Positions 17,054 through 26,043 are shown, counted from the first letter of the stretch. The stretch is 64,000 nt of DNA from Sporosarcina luteola (GCF_023715245.1 NZ_JAMBNV010000001.1:1240001-1304000), one strand, 5' to 3'. Notes: generated from the sequence alone by a model not told the origin. A program made the numbers and translations.

Positions 17054-17202
17054 CTCTTATTACGAGTGGCGGAGGGAATAGGCCCGAAGAAGCCCGGCAA
17101 CCAACAGATGTATTTCTGTAAAGGTGCTACATCCTACAGGTGTTTGAGCCTGGAAGATAAGAGGAGGAATTCTGCAGCCCTCTTCTTATGAAGAGGGTTT
17201 TT
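17054..17202 (+). promoter_or_regulatory. S-box (SAM-I) riboswitch with terminator
   Basis: The aptamer (17054-17163) shows the S-box core in order: P1 CTCTTAT paired with ATAAGAG, GGCGGAGGGA kink-turn, GCCCGAAGAAGCCCGGCAACC, GGTGCTACATCC and GGAAGATAAGAGG. The expression platform is CCCTCTTC (17178-17185)/GAAGAGGG (17190-17197) plus five T. SAM binding should favour P1 and termination, shutting off the transporter operon when methionine/SAM is plentiful. Confidence 0.95.
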
Positions 17203-17322
17203 CATATGGATAAATAAAAATCTAGTTATTCATAAGCTCAAATCCGACTATACCAATCGGTGCAATTACAAATTGGATTGAATTGAATTTCAATATAAAA
17301 ATGAATTTAGGAGGAAATGAAC
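17203..17322 (+). other. Leader between riboswitch and first transporter gene
   Basis: These 120 AT-rich bases carry no further hairpin terminator. CCAAT and ATTGG are repeated inversely at about 17254-17276 and could be a regulator site, but no known box is matched well. The ribosome site of the next gene (TAGGAGGA) ends at 17314. Confidence 0.4.
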
Positions 17323-18306
17323 ATGAGAAGATTGATTGTCTTACTGCTAATGGTGATGGGTGCAACGGTCCTAATGACAGCTTGCTCATCTGGTGAAGGG
17401 ATAGAAAAAAAGAAATTAAATAAAGTTGTATTGGATTATGCCTATTACTCACCAACTAGCCTAGCGTTAAAAGAATTTGGTTGGGCAGAAGAGGCGTTTG
17501 AAGAACAAGGGATTAAGGTGGAATGGGTACTCAGCCACGGAAGTAATAAAGCACTTGAATTCCTAAATTCAAAAAGTGTCGACTTCGGTTCGACAGCTGG
17601 AGCTGCTGCGTTAATTGCCAAGTCAAACGGTTCTCCGATTGAATCAGTCTATATCTATTCAAAGCCTGAATGGACTGCACTTGTGGCAACAGGGGATTCA
17701 GACATCACGTCAATTGAACAATTGAAGGGAAAGAAAGTAGCTGCGACGCTAGGAACGGATCCATATATTTTCCTTCTCCGTTCGTTACAGGAAGTTGGCT
17801 TGTCATCAAAGGACTTGGAAATTGTGAATTTGCAGCACTCTGATGGAGCTAACGCCCTTCTAACGGGTCAAGTAGAAGCATGGGCAGGGCTCGATCCACA
17901 TATGGCAAAAGTTGAAGTCGATTCTGGTGCCAAATTATTTTTACGAGACCATGAAAAAAATACGTACGGAACACTGAATGTCCGATCAGACTTTGCTGAA
18001 CAACATCCTGAAGTCGTAGAAACAGTGATTGAGGTGTACGAAAAAGCGCGGAAGTGGGTTATGAAAAATCCGGAAGAGGCAGCCGATATACTTGCACAAG
18101 AAGCAGAGATGCCATTAGAAGTGGCCCAAAAGAGTTTAGAACGTAACGACTTTTCGGATTCAATCCCTGGCTCAAAGCAAATCGAAGCGTTAACTGCAGC
18201 GGGTGAAGTGTTGCAATCAGAGAACGTAATTAAAGGCAATGTGGATGTCACAAAGATTGTCGAAGAATTGATTAATGATCAGTTTGCAAAAAAAGTAATC
18301 GAATGA
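17323..18306 (+). CDS. ssuA: Sulfonate/taurine-type ABC transporter substrate-binding lipoprotein
   Basis: 327 residues with a lipoprotein signal (hydrophobic core then lipobox LMTAC), followed by an NMT1/SsuA-like periplasmic-binding fold (VVLDYAYYSPTSLALKEFGW at the start, FGSTAGAAALIAKSNGSP about residue 90). It would capture an organosulfur anion outside the membrane. ATG 17323 is preferred over 17317 because TAGGAGGA ends eight bases before it. The S-box upstream ties it to sulfur and methionine need. The same fold also binds thiamine precursors and nitrate, so the exact ligand is open; no ssuD monooxygenase is present nearby. Confidence 0.83.
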   Translation: MRRLIVLLLMVMGATVLMTACSSGEGIEKKKLNKVVLDYAYYSPTSLALKEFGWAEEAFEEQGIKVEWVLSHGSNKALEFLNSKSVDFGSTAGAAALIAKSNGSPIESVYIYSKPEWTALVATGDSDITSIEQLKGKKVAATLGTDPYIFLLRSLQEVGLSSKDLEIVNLQHSDGANALLTGQVEAWAGLDPHMAKVEVDSGAKLFLRDHEKNTYGTLNVRSDFAEQHPEVVETVIEVYEKARKWVMKNPEEAADILAQEAEMPLEVAQKSLERNDFSDSIPGSKQIEALTAAGEVLQSENVIKGNVDVTKIVEELINDQFAKKVIE

Positions 18307-18322
18307 ATTAGGGGGAATAGAC

Positions 18323-19162
18323 ATGACGGTCAATATTGACGAAAAAGAATTGTTTAAAGTGAAAGGAAAAAAGTTGGTCAAAGTAAACTTTGAAAATAAG
18401 GTGAGGGGTTTAGCGCTTGGCTTGATCATTCCGTTCATTCTTTTAGTCGTTTGGGAAGCGGCTGTCCGTTTCAATTGGCTCGATGCCTATGTCTTTCCCG
18501 CTCCGACAACCATTTTGCAAAAAAATATCGAATTAGCCCAAGAAGGCACACTCTGGGGACATGTAGGAATTACGTTCTTTCGTGTCCTGATCGGGTTTCT
18601 GGCAGGAACAATTGCCGCGGTTGTACTTGGATCCATCGTTGGTTATTTTAAATGGTTTGAACAGTTGATGGATCCATTAATTCAAGCCTTTCGCTCGATT
18701 CCCTCACTAGCGTGGGTTCCGTTGTTCATCCTGTGGATGGGTATTGGAGAGTCATCCAAAGTGATGTTAATCGCTGTCGGTGTGTTCTTTCCGATCTATT
18801 TGAATATCGTCTCGGGTATTCAAGGGGTCGATCGGAAGTTGATTGAAGTCGGTAAGATCTATCATTTCACACCGTTGCAAATTATTCGTCGTATCATCCT
18901 GCCCGCTTCACTTCCATCATTTCTTGTAGGATTACGCAGCGGTGTCGGATTGGGCTGGATGTTCGTCGTTGCTGCCGAGCTGATGGGTGCCAGTCAAGGC
19001 CTTGGCTATTTACTTGTCGTTGGTCAGAACACGTACTCACCGGAGCTCATTATTGCCAGTATTATTTTGTTTGCATTGTTAGGGAAAGCGACTGATTCCC
19101 TGTTGAAAGCATTGGAATCACGTGCATTGAAGTGGCAAGACAATCTACAAAACCAACTATGA
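18323..19162 (+). CDS. ssuC: ABC transporter permease, SsuC/TauC type
   Basis: 279 residues with about six hydrophobic segments and a BPD-transporter EAA loop near IYHFTPLQIIRRIILPASLPSF, read here in parts (IILPASLPSF). It forms the membrane channel for the binding protein upstream and the ATPase downstream. ATG 18323 is 16 bases after the binding-protein stop, with AGGGGG upstream. Residues 1-35 are cytoplasmic and charged. Confidence 0.88.
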   Translation: MTVNIDEKELFKVKGKKLVKVNFENKVRGLALGLIIPFILLVVWEAAVRFNWLDAYVFPAPTTILQKNIELAQEGTLWGHVGITFFRVLIGFLAGTIAAVVLGSIVGYFKWFEQLMDPLIQAFRSIPSLAWVPLFILWMGIGESSKVMLIAVGVFFPIYLNIVSGIQGVDRKLIEVGKIYHFTPLQIIRRIILPASLPSFLVGLRSGVGLGWMFVVAAELMGASQGLGYLLVVGQNTYSPELIIASIILFALLGKATDSLLKALESRALKWQDNLQNQL

Positions 19163-19175
19163 CGGAGGGGTTTCA

Positions 19176-19895
19176 ATGTTGAAAGTGAAAGAGGCAACGA
19201 GGACATTCAATAACGGGCTTGCAGGATTCAACAACATCTCATTTTCAATAAAGGAAGGGGAAACTGTTGGAATTCTGGGAACGAGTGGTTGTGGGAAAAG
19301 TACATTGCTGCGCGTTTTATCGGGACTTGATCAGAATTATGAAGGGGCAATTGAAATTGGGGGTGTAGGGGATCAGCCAATCGGGATGATCTTTCAAGAG
19401 CCAAGATTGATGCCTTGGCTTACAGTAAAAGAGAATATTTTATTCGGGGCGAAAGATGAGAAGGAGAAACAAGAAACCGTCCATGAGTATTTGAATCTTG
19501 TCGGTTTGTCTGACTTCGACGCTCATTATCCGAAAGACTTGTCCGGAGGTATGGCACAGCGAACCGCAATTGCCCGTGCACTTATTGGAGAGCCCGATGT
19601 CTTGCTTCTTGATGAACCTTTTAGTGCATTGGATGCCTTCACTAAAATGCAATTGCAAGATTTATTATTGAAAATCCAACAGAACCGTTTAACAACGATG
19701 GTAGTCGTTACACACGACATAGACGAAGCTCTATACTTATGCGACCGGATTTTTATCCTCGGTGGTCAGCCCGGGACATTGCAAGCGGAATTATCGATTG
19801 ATGTACCGAAACCGAGGAATCGAGGAGATTCGTTTTTAGCGGGGAAAAAAGCAGAAATCCTTGAGCTTTTACATATCGAGAAGGAGGTTATCTAA
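19176..19895 (+). CDS. ssuB: ABC transporter ATPase, SsuB/TauB type
   Basis: 239 residues. Walker A GTSGCGKST (from residue 35), Q-loop FQEPRLMPWL, signature LSGGMAQR, Walker B LLLDEPF and switch VTHD are all intact. The RLMPWLTV segment is typical of the sulfonate/nitrate subfamily. It powers the importer. It lies 13 bases after the permease and its stop is one base from the next start, with the AAGGAGG of the CoA ligase inside its last codons. Confidence 0.92.
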   Translation: MLKVKEATRTFNNGLAGFNNISFSIKEGETVGILGTSGCGKSTLLRVLSGLDQNYEGAIEIGGVGDQPIGMIFQEPRLMPWLTVKENILFGAKDEKEKQETVHEYLNLVGLSDFDAHYPKDLSGGMAQRTAIARALIGEPDVLLLDEPFSALDAFTKMQLQDLLLKIQQNRLTTMVVVTHDIDEALYLCDRIFILGGQPGTLQAELSIDVPKPRNRGDSFLAGKKAEILELLHIEKEVI

Positions 19896-19896
19896 C

Positions 19897-21600
19897 ATGG
19901 CAAATGAGGAAGTAATTCGTCCATTAGAAGGAAATTACAATATTTCAGCTGAACTTCCTTCAAGAAAAGATTTCACATGGGAAAGTATCGAATCAAATTT
20001 TAGTTGGTATGATTCCGGAAAAGTGAATATGGCTTATGAATGTGTGGATCGCCATGTAGTGGAAGGATACGGAGAGAAAGTCGCTCTGCATTATTTTGCA
20101 GAAAACGAAGAGTATACAGTAACATATCGTGAATTGAAGGCGAAATCAGATCTGTGGGCTACTGTTTTGAAAAAGAGAGGGGTGAAAAAAGGGGACTTCG
20201 TCTTTATCTTTTTACCGAAGCATCCTGATTGCCATATCGCGATGCTTGCTGCCATTAAACTGGGGGCTGTTGTCGGACCACTTTTTGAAGCATTCATGGA
20301 AGATGCAGTGAAGGAGCGGATTGCAGATTGTGAGGGAACGTATTTAATTGCTTCACCTGAGTTCATAAAACGGGTTCCGCGTGCCGAGTTGCCGTCATTG
20401 AAAACAGTGTTCATTACGGCAGAGCCGGAACAATGTAAGGATGATGAAATCTCGTTGTTTGAGGAAGCGAGAGCTGTTGAGGTTGAAGACGATCTCATCG
20501 AGTGGGTAGGGTTGGATCATGCGCTTAATATTCATTATACGAGTGGTTCGACAGGTCGGCCAAAAGGAATTATCCATTCTCATCGAGCTATGATCCAACA
20601 ATATATCACAGGCAGATGGGTGTTGGATTTGAAAGAGGAGGATGTTTATTGGTGCACAGCACACCCAGGTTGGGTTACAGGGACGGTATATGGAGTATTC
20701 GCTCCATTGCTAAACCGGGCGACCATTGTCATTCACGGTGGCAGATTCAATGCCGATGAATGGTATTCCGTCTTGGAGAAATCCGGTGTCACTGTTTGGT
20801 ATAGTGCGCCGACAGCTTTCAGAATGTTAATGGCGGAAGGGGATTATAAGACAGCTACTTATGATTTATCGAAAATCCGGCATATCTTAAGCGTGGGCGA
20901 GCCGTTAAATCCCGAAGTGATTCGTTGGGGGATTAAGACGTTGTCAAACAGAATCCATGATACATGGTGGATGACAGAAACAGGGGCTCAACTCATTGTA
21001 AATCTGCCCTCCGATAACATCATTCCAGGATCTATGGGAAGACCGTTTCCAGGAATTGAAGCGGCAATTCTAGGAGATGATGGAGAAAAGCTTGCGTCTG
21101 GCGAAGTAGGACACTTAGCTTTGAAAGCAAATTGGCCTGCCTTGTTGCGGGAAGTGTGGAAAGATCCTGCAAAGTATTCGACGTACTTCCCGTTCGAGGG
21201 ATGGTATGTGTCCGGTGATTTGGCGACAATCGATGACAACGGTTATATATTCTTCCAAGGCAGGAGCGACGATATGATCAATTCTTCTGGTGAGCGCATC
21301 GGTCCGTTCGAAGTGGAGAGTAAATTGATTGAACATCCGTCTGTTGCAGAGGTCGGTGTGATTGGGAAGCCGGATGCTGTGAGAGGAGAAATCGTGAAGG
21401 CGTTTATCGTTTTACGGGATGGATTTGAAGCAAGTGATGCGTTATTGCAGGAACTACGTCTTTTTGTCCGAAGTGGGCTTGCTGCTCATGCTGCACCTAG
21501 AGAAATTGAATTTCTTGAGGAACTGCCGAAGACACCAATAAGCGGAAAAATCCTTCGACGTGAATTGAAAGCAAGGGAGCTTCAAAAAGTAAACGCGTAA
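19897..21600 (+). CDS. AcsA-like acyl-CoA synthetase (AMP-forming)
   Basis: 567 residues in the ANL superfamily. The P-loop HYTSGSTGRPKGII, DTWWMTETG, GWYVSGD and C-terminal SGKILRRELK with the catalytic lysine are present. It resembles B. subtilis acetyl-CoA synthetase AcsA over its whole length, with one extra residue in the C-terminal loop (KTPISGK versus KTRSGK). It would join a carboxylic acid to CoA at the cost of ATP. AAGGAGG at 19881-19887 sets ATG 19897. Being inside the S-box transporter operon, its substrate may be an imported organosulfur acid rather than acetate; this is inference. Confidence 0.85.
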   Translation: MANEEVIRPLEGNYNISAELPSRKDFTWESIESNFSWYDSGKVNMAYECVDRHVVEGYGEKVALHYFAENEEYTVTYRELKAKSDLWATVLKKRGVKKGDFVFIFLPKHPDCHIAMLAAIKLGAVVGPLFEAFMEDAVKERIADCEGTYLIASPEFIKRVPRAELPSLKTVFITAEPEQCKDDEISLFEEARAVEVEDDLIEWVGLDHALNIHYTSGSTGRPKGIIHSHRAMIQQYITGRWVLDLKEEDVYWCTAHPGWVTGTVYGVFAPLLNRATIVIHGGRFNADEWYSVLEKSGVTVWYSAPTAFRMLMAEGDYKTATYDLSKIRHILSVGEPLNPEVIRWGIKTLSNRIHDTWWMTETGAQLIVNLPSDNIIPGSMGRPFPGIEAAILGDDGEKLASGEVGHLALKANWPALLREVWKDPAKYSTYFPFEGWYVSGDLATIDDNGYIFFQGRSDDMINSSGERIGPFEVESKLIEHPSVAEVGVIGKPDAVRGEIVKAFIVLRDGFEASDALLQELRLFVRSGLAAHAAPREIEFLEELPKTPISGKILRRELKARELQKVNA

Positions 21601-21660
21601 CAATTGTAGAGTTCTAGAATTTAAACACTAGAAAAGATATATTGAGGAGGAAATGAAATA

Positions 21661-22317
21661 ATGAGTAAAGAAGAATTGTACAGAAAATCATATTTTAACC
21701 GTCTTGGGGAATTAAGTGATCTTGTACCAGAAGCGTTCAAGGCTTATGCACAATTTGACAAACTGGCCCTGTCTGAGGGGAAACTATCCAAGAAGCTAAA
21801 AGAACTAATAGCCATTGCTGTAGCCCATACGACAGGATGTCCATATTGTATTGAAGTTCACGTGAAAGCAGCGAAGTCAGAGGATGTTACGAAGGAAGAA
21901 ATGGCGGAATCCACCTTGGTTGCAACGGCTTTAAAAGCAGGATCAGCGCTTGCTCATGGAGTGAATGCATTAAATGCATACGATCAAACGGTCGATGATG
22001 AATTATACAAAGCGTCCTATTTTACTAGATTGAAGGAGTTCTCAACCCTAAATGGAGATGTCTTTAAGTCGTTTGTTGATTTTGATACAAAATCAATGAA
22101 AGATAGCATCTTAAGTGTAAAAGAGAAAGAATTGATTGCTGTAGCTGTTGCACATACTACGGGCTGCCCGTACTGTATTGACATCCATACGAAGGGTGCA
22201 AAAGGTGCAGGCGCAACAAAGGAAGAACTAGCAGAATCGATTATGGTAGCAACTGCATTAAAAGCAGGTTCAGCGCTCGCTCACAGCGTGAATGCATTAA
22301 ATGCATATGATTCATAA
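21661..22317 (+). CDS. Tandem-duplicated carboxymuconolactone decarboxylase/AhpD-like protein
   Basis: 218 residues made of two copies of one domain, offset by 109 residues. Each has the alkylhydroperoxidase motif HTTGCPYCI-x-x-H (C60/C63/H67 and C169/C172/H176) and the C-terminal GSALAH segment. AhpD-like proteins use the CxxC pair as a thiol redox site, often in small hexamers; a fused dimer is plausible. GAGGAGG precedes ATG 21661. It sits 60 bases after the CoA ligase and before a strong terminator, so it probably belongs to the S-box operon. Substrate unknown. Confidence 0.83.
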   Translation: MSKEELYRKSYFNRLGELSDLVPEAFKAYAQFDKLALSEGKLSKKLKELIAIAVAHTTGCPYCIEVHVKAAKSEDVTKEEMAESTLVATALKAGSALAHGVNALNAYDQTVDDELYKASYFTRLKEFSTLNGDVFKSFVDFDTKSMKDSILSVKEKELIAVAVAHTTGCPYCIDIHTKGAKGAGATKEELAESIMVATALKAGSALAHSVNALNAYDS

Positions 22318-22350
22318 AACAGTGTAGTGTATTCCCTTATTAGTTTAAAT

Positions 22351-22392
22351 GCGATGCAAGCGTTGAAAAAGTAACGCTTGCATCGCTTTTTC
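22351..22392 (+). terminator. Terminator of the S-box operon
   Basis: GCGATGCAAGCGTT (22351-22364) and AACGCTTGCATCGC (22373-22386) form a perfect 14-bp stem followed by TTTTTC. Confidence 0.95.
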
Positions 22393-22434
22393 TTTAGTAA
22401 ATAATACATTTATAAAACGAATGAATACCTGTCA

Positions 22435-22443
22435 TGATATAAT
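22435..22443 (+). promoter_or_regulatory. Extended -10 of the two-component operon
   Basis: TG-A-TATAAT at 22435-22443, 39 bases before the kinase start, without a clear -35. Confidence 0.55.
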
Positions 22444-22481
22444 TTCCAAAGGAGATTATTTCTTATAATAGGAGATAGTAT

Positions 22482-23750
22482 ATGATAAATAAGCAATTAA
22501 CCCCCAAAAAACTTAAAATTGACCTTACAGCTTTATTGTTGACGGCTTTATTGACGGCCATAGCGGGGGAGTTTAAACTTATTCCTTTCAATGGAGAGTA
22601 TTTTCGTTTTGGTTTAGGGAGCATTGCTTTTTTCCTTCTCCTCCTCATTCGTCCAGCCGGATCTCTTCCGTTGACAGGTTTGGTGACTGGCTTGACTGTC
22701 GTTGTTTTTCGGACAGGTATTGAAATGACGACAATGTCTGTTTCGTTTACGGAGAGTTTCCAGCATCATATGCCTATTTTGTTATATTATGTTGTCTTTG
22801 CGATGGGTTTTCATATCATCCATCTTGACAAGTATCGGGCAGCTCCGCTCATGTTAGGGGCTTTGGCTTCATTTTTTGAGTTTGTCGGGAACGGTTCGGA
22901 AAGCATCATGCGCATAGTCATGCTGGACCGTGGCGGTCTGATGTGGAAAGACTTGGCGTTGATTGCCGGTGTGGCGATGTTCCGCAGCTTTTTCGTCGTT
23001 GGCCTTTATAGTTCAATTATGGTATCTGAGCAGAAAAAGCGAGTGCGGGAAATGCTCGGAATCGGTTCGAATCTGTATGCGGAGTCGTTATATTTACAGA
23101 AGTCGATGAATCATATCGAACAAGTAACGGCCGCCAGCCATGATTTGTACCGGAAGTTAAAGCAAAAGAATCTACATGACTTGAGTGTGCAGGCGCTAGC
23201 CATTGCACAAGAAATCCATGAAGTGAAAAAGGATTCTCAGCGGATAGTAGCAGGATTGTCTAACATTACAAAAGAAAAGAGCGCTGATTTCTTTCTCTTG
23301 TCCGATCTGCTTGAACTTGTAATTACATCGAATCGGAATTATAGCGAGTTATTGAAGAGGACTGTCAATTTCCGCTTAACGATGACAGTTGATTATGAAA
23401 CGGATCAGCATATCCCGCTATTGGCTTTATTGAATAATGTAACGGCCAATGCAGTTGAATCGATTACACATACGGGTACCGTTGACATTCGCATATTCGA
23501 AGAAGCGGATGATCTGCGCATCACAATCAGGGATACAGGCAAAGGGATTCGAAAAGAAGATATCCCTATACTGTTTGAACCTGGCTATACAACGAAGTTC
23601 AATGAGCAGGGCGTGGCGGCGACTGGCATTGGTCTATCCCATGTCCAACAGATTGTTCAGACACTGCAAGGGGAGATTCATATTGAAACACCAGAAAAAG
23701 GAACGGTTTTTCAAATACGGATTCCTGCACATACTTTAGTAATGAGGTGA
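22482..23750 (+). CDS. GlnK-like membrane sensor histidine kinase
   Basis: 422 residues. Residues about 12-190 hold five or six hydrophobic segments with little extracellular sequence. A short dimerisation helix with QEIHEVKKD carries the likely phosphorylated His, and the ATPase domain has NNVTANAVES, DTGKGI and GIGLSHVQQI. The layout and the YcbB-type regulator next to it match the GlnK-GlnL pair of B. subtilis, which senses glutamine. TAGGAGAT precedes ATG 22482. It probably controls the downstream symporter gene. Confidence 0.82.
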   Translation: MINKQLTPKKLKIDLTALLLTALLTAIAGEFKLIPFNGEYFRFGLGSIAFFLLLLIRPAGSLPLTGLVTGLTVVVFRTGIEMTTMSVSFTESFQHHMPILLYYVVFAMGFHIIHLDKYRAAPLMLGALASFFEFVGNGSESIMRIVMLDRGGLMWKDLALIAGVAMFRSFFVVGLYSSIMVSEQKKRVREMLGIGSNLYAESLYLQKSMNHIEQVTAASHDLYRKLKQKNLHDLSVQALAIAQEIHEVKKDSQRIVAGLSNITKEKSADFFLLSDLLELVITSNRNYSELLKRTVNFRLTMTVDYETDQHIPLLALLNNVTANAVESITHTGTVDIRIFEEADDLRITIRDTGKGIRKEDIPILFEPGYTTKFNEQGVAATGIGLSHVQQIVQTLQGEIHIETPEKGTVFQIRIPAHTLVMR

Positions 23751-23756
23751 TCTATC

Positions 23757-24638
23757 GTGCGTTATTTTATTGTAGATGATGATTTGGCATGCCGGAGAAT
23801 GCTTGAGCAGATTATCATAGAAGAGGAGCTTGGCTATGTGGCAGGCGAGGCGGAAAATGGTGTGAAATCACTTGTTCTTATAATGTCTACGCAGCCTGAC
23901 GTTGTACTGATTGATTTTCTCATGCCGGAACTTGATGGCATCGAAACGATGGAACATTTGAAAGAGCAAGGATTCAAGGGTCAGTTCATCATGATTTCTC
24001 AAGTCGTCAATAAGGAAATGGTTGGTGAAGCGTACGAAAAAGGTGTGGAGTTCTTTATTCATAAGCCCATTAATCGTGTGGAAGTTCGAAGTATTTTAAC
24101 GAAGACTAAAGAAAACTATCGGCTTCAGCAATCGCTGCAAACGATTCGGGAATCGCTAGCAAATATCGGATCGGTTGGTGAACAACCAATGCGACACAGT
24201 GTGAGTGAAATTGTTCGTTCCATTTTAAACGATATGGGGATTGTTGGAGAGGCAGGCAGCGATGATATCGTAGCCATTATGGACTTACTAATGCAACAGC
24301 AAAACCGGCCATCGCAGTTGCCGCCATTAAAGGACTTATATGAAGCGGCCGCCAGGGATATGGAGAATGTTGATATTACAAAAGAAAGCAAGGCGATTGA
24401 GCAGCGGATCCGAAGAACAATCGCAGCCGCAGTCAACAACCTAGCCTCGATGGGAGTAGTTGATTATACATCGCCTCAATTCGAATATTATGCACCGCGC
24501 TATTTCGACTTCCAGGACATTCGCCTACGCATGAAACAAATAGAAGATGACCTCCCAACTCCTTCCCGATTAAAAATTAATATAAAGAAGTTCCTACAAG
24601 TGCTCTATATTGAAACAGGCGAAAGGTATAAGCGGTAA
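23757..24638 (+). CDS. GlnL/YcbB-like response regulator
   Basis: 293 residues. Receiver domain at residues 1-120 with acidic pocket DDD (7-9), phosphorylated D53 in LIDFLMPELDG and K near HKPINR. The C-terminal half is the YcbB-type DNA-binding domain (for example IVRSILNDMGIVGEAGSDDI, read in parts, and TIAAAVNNLASMG) known from GlnL. GTG 23757 with GAGGTGA upstream, six bases after the kinase stop. A GlnL-type direct repeat upstream of the next gene is the likely target. Confidence 0.85.
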   Translation: MRYFIVDDDLACRRMLEQIIIEEELGYVAGEAENGVKSLVLIMSTQPDVVLIDFLMPELDGIETMEHLKEQGFKGQFIMISQVVNKEMVGEAYEKGVEFFIHKPINRVEVRSILTKTKENYRLQQSLQTIRESLANIGSVGEQPMRHSVSEIVRSILNDMGIVGEAGSDDIVAIMDLLMQQQNRPSQLPPLKDLYEAAARDMENVDITKESKAIEQRIRRTIAAAVNNLASMGVVDYTSPQFEYYAPRYFDFQDIRLRMKQIEDDLPTPSRLKINIKKFLQVLYIETGERYKR

Positions 24639-24670
24639 TGAAGATTTTTCCTGCAAATAAATAAAAAACA

Positions 24671-24686
24671 CATTGTCGGATTTTGT
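24671..24686 (+). promoter_or_regulatory. GlnL-type direct repeat
   Basis: CATTGT-CGGA-TTTTGT matches the direct repeat TTTTGT-N4-TTTTGT reported for B. subtilis GlnL, with two mismatches in the first half. It overlaps the -35 of the symporter promoter and lies 33 bases after the GlnL-like gene. Confidence 0.65.
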
Positions 24687-24712
24687 CGGATTCGATAAGT
24701 ATCCCTTACACT
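24683..24712 (+). promoter_or_regulatory. Promoter of the symporter gene
   Basis: TTGTCG (24683-24688), 18 bases, TACACT (24707-24712). A weak promoter, as expected for an activated gene. Confidence 0.5.
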
Positions 24713-24723
24713 AGTAAAAAGTG

Positions 24724-24737
24724 AGAAAACGCTTTCA
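24724..24737 (+). promoter_or_regulatory. cre-like catabolite repression site
   Basis: AGAAAACGCTTTCA differs at one position from TGAAARCGYTTTCA-type cre sites. Placed just after the expected transcription start, it would let CcpA repress by roadblock. Confidence 0.6.
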
Positions 24738-24758
24738 TTGGTAGAGGGAGGTATCTTT

Positions 24759-26039
24759 ATGAAAAAGAAATTTAAATTTCCATTAGCTTATCAAATACTT
24801 GTCGGATTAATAGCAGGAATCATCGTCGGGGCAGTCTTTTATGGCCATCCGGCAATAGAGACTTATTTACAGCCACTAGGTACTATCTTTATTAACATGA
24901 TCAAAATGATTGTTGTCCCAATCATCGTTTCAACTTTGATTGTTGGCGTTGCAGGAACGGGTGATCTAAAGCAATTAGGTAAACTTGGCGGAAAGACGAT
25001 GCTTTACTTCCAAGTTGTCTCGTTAATCGCTATCCTCGTCGGTTTATCTGCAGCAAATATCTTTAAACCAGGTGAAGGCATTGATATGTCGACATTGGCA
25101 AAAGGCGATATCGACTCCTATGTCCAAACGACTGAAAGTGTACAAAACGAAGGATTTATGGACGTTCTAGTCGGTATCGTGCCGAGTAATATTATCCAAG
25201 CGATGGCATCAGCCGATATGCTTGCGGTCATCTTCTTCTCTGTATTGTTCGGATTAGGGGTTGCTTCAATCGGTGAACGCGGAAAGCCGGTGCTGGCATT
25301 CTTCCAAGGCACTGCAGACGCGATGTTCTGGGTAACGAACTTGATTATGAAATTCGCACCGATTGGTGTATTCGGTTTAATCGGTGTGACGGTTTCAAAA
25401 TTCGGACTCGAATCGCTAGTGCCGCTTGGTAAATTAATGATTCTCGTCTATGCAACGATGATTTTCTTCGTCATTGTGGTCCTTGGCGGAATTGCGAAGT
25501 TAGTCGGCTCAAGCATCTTCAGCATTATAAAACTGTTGAAAGACGAACTTATTTTGGCTTATTCTACATCCAGTTCTGAGACTGTGCTGCCGAAGCTTAT
25601 GGAAAAGATGGAGAAATTCGGTTCACCGCGGGACATCGTGTCTTTTGTTGTTCCGACGGGCTATTCATTCAACTTGGACGGCTCAACACTCTATCAAGCA
25701 CTTGCGGCAATTTTCATTGCTCAAATGTATGGCATTGACCTTAGCATCATGGAGCAGGTTACATTAGTATTGGTACTCATGGTCACTTCGAACGGTATCG
25801 CAGGGGTACCAGGCGTTTCATTCGTCGTTTTGCTTGCGACGCTTGGCACAGTCGGTATTCCATTGGAAGGACTTGCTTTCATTGCAGGTGTCGACCGACT
25901 GCTAGACATGGGTCGTACAGTCGTCAACGTACTGGGGAACGCTATGGCGACGGTTGTTATGGCTAAATGGGAAGGTCGCTTCAGAACCGAAGATCAAGAT
26001 AAGTATACGCAGGTAAACCCTGTTGGTGATTCAATCTAA
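24759..26039 (+). CDS. Dicarboxylate/glutamate:cation symporter (DAACS family)
   Basis: 426 residues with eight transmembrane helices and two re-entrant loops. The serine-rich loop SSSETVLPKL, the substrate segment NLDGSTLYQA and the second hairpin SNGIAGVPG are the family hallmarks. It imports glutamate, aspartate or C4-dicarboxylates with H+ or Na+. ATG 24759 follows GGGAGG at 24746-24751. The GlnL-type box and cre site upstream suggest induction by the adjacent two-component system and repression by good carbon sources. Substrate cannot be fixed from sequence. Confidence 0.9.
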   Translation: MKKKFKFPLAYQILVGLIAGIIVGAVFYGHPAIETYLQPLGTIFINMIKMIVVPIIVSTLIVGVAGTGDLKQLGKLGGKTMLYFQVVSLIAILVGLSAANIFKPGEGIDMSTLAKGDIDSYVQTTESVQNEGFMDVLVGIVPSNIIQAMASADMLAVIFFSVLFGLGVASIGERGKPVLAFFQGTADAMFWVTNLIMKFAPIGVFGLIGVTVSKFGLESLVPLGKLMILVYATMIFFVIVVLGGIAKLVGSSIFSIIKLLKDELILAYSTSSSETVLPKLMEKMEKFGSPRDIVSFVVPTGYSFNLDGSTLYQALAAIFIAQMYGIDLSIMEQVTLVLVLMVTSNGIAGVPGVSFVVLLATLGTVGIPLEGLAFIAGVDRLLDMGRTVVNVLGNAMATVVMAKWEGRFRTEDQDKYTQVNPVGDSI

Positions 26040-26043
26040 TTGG

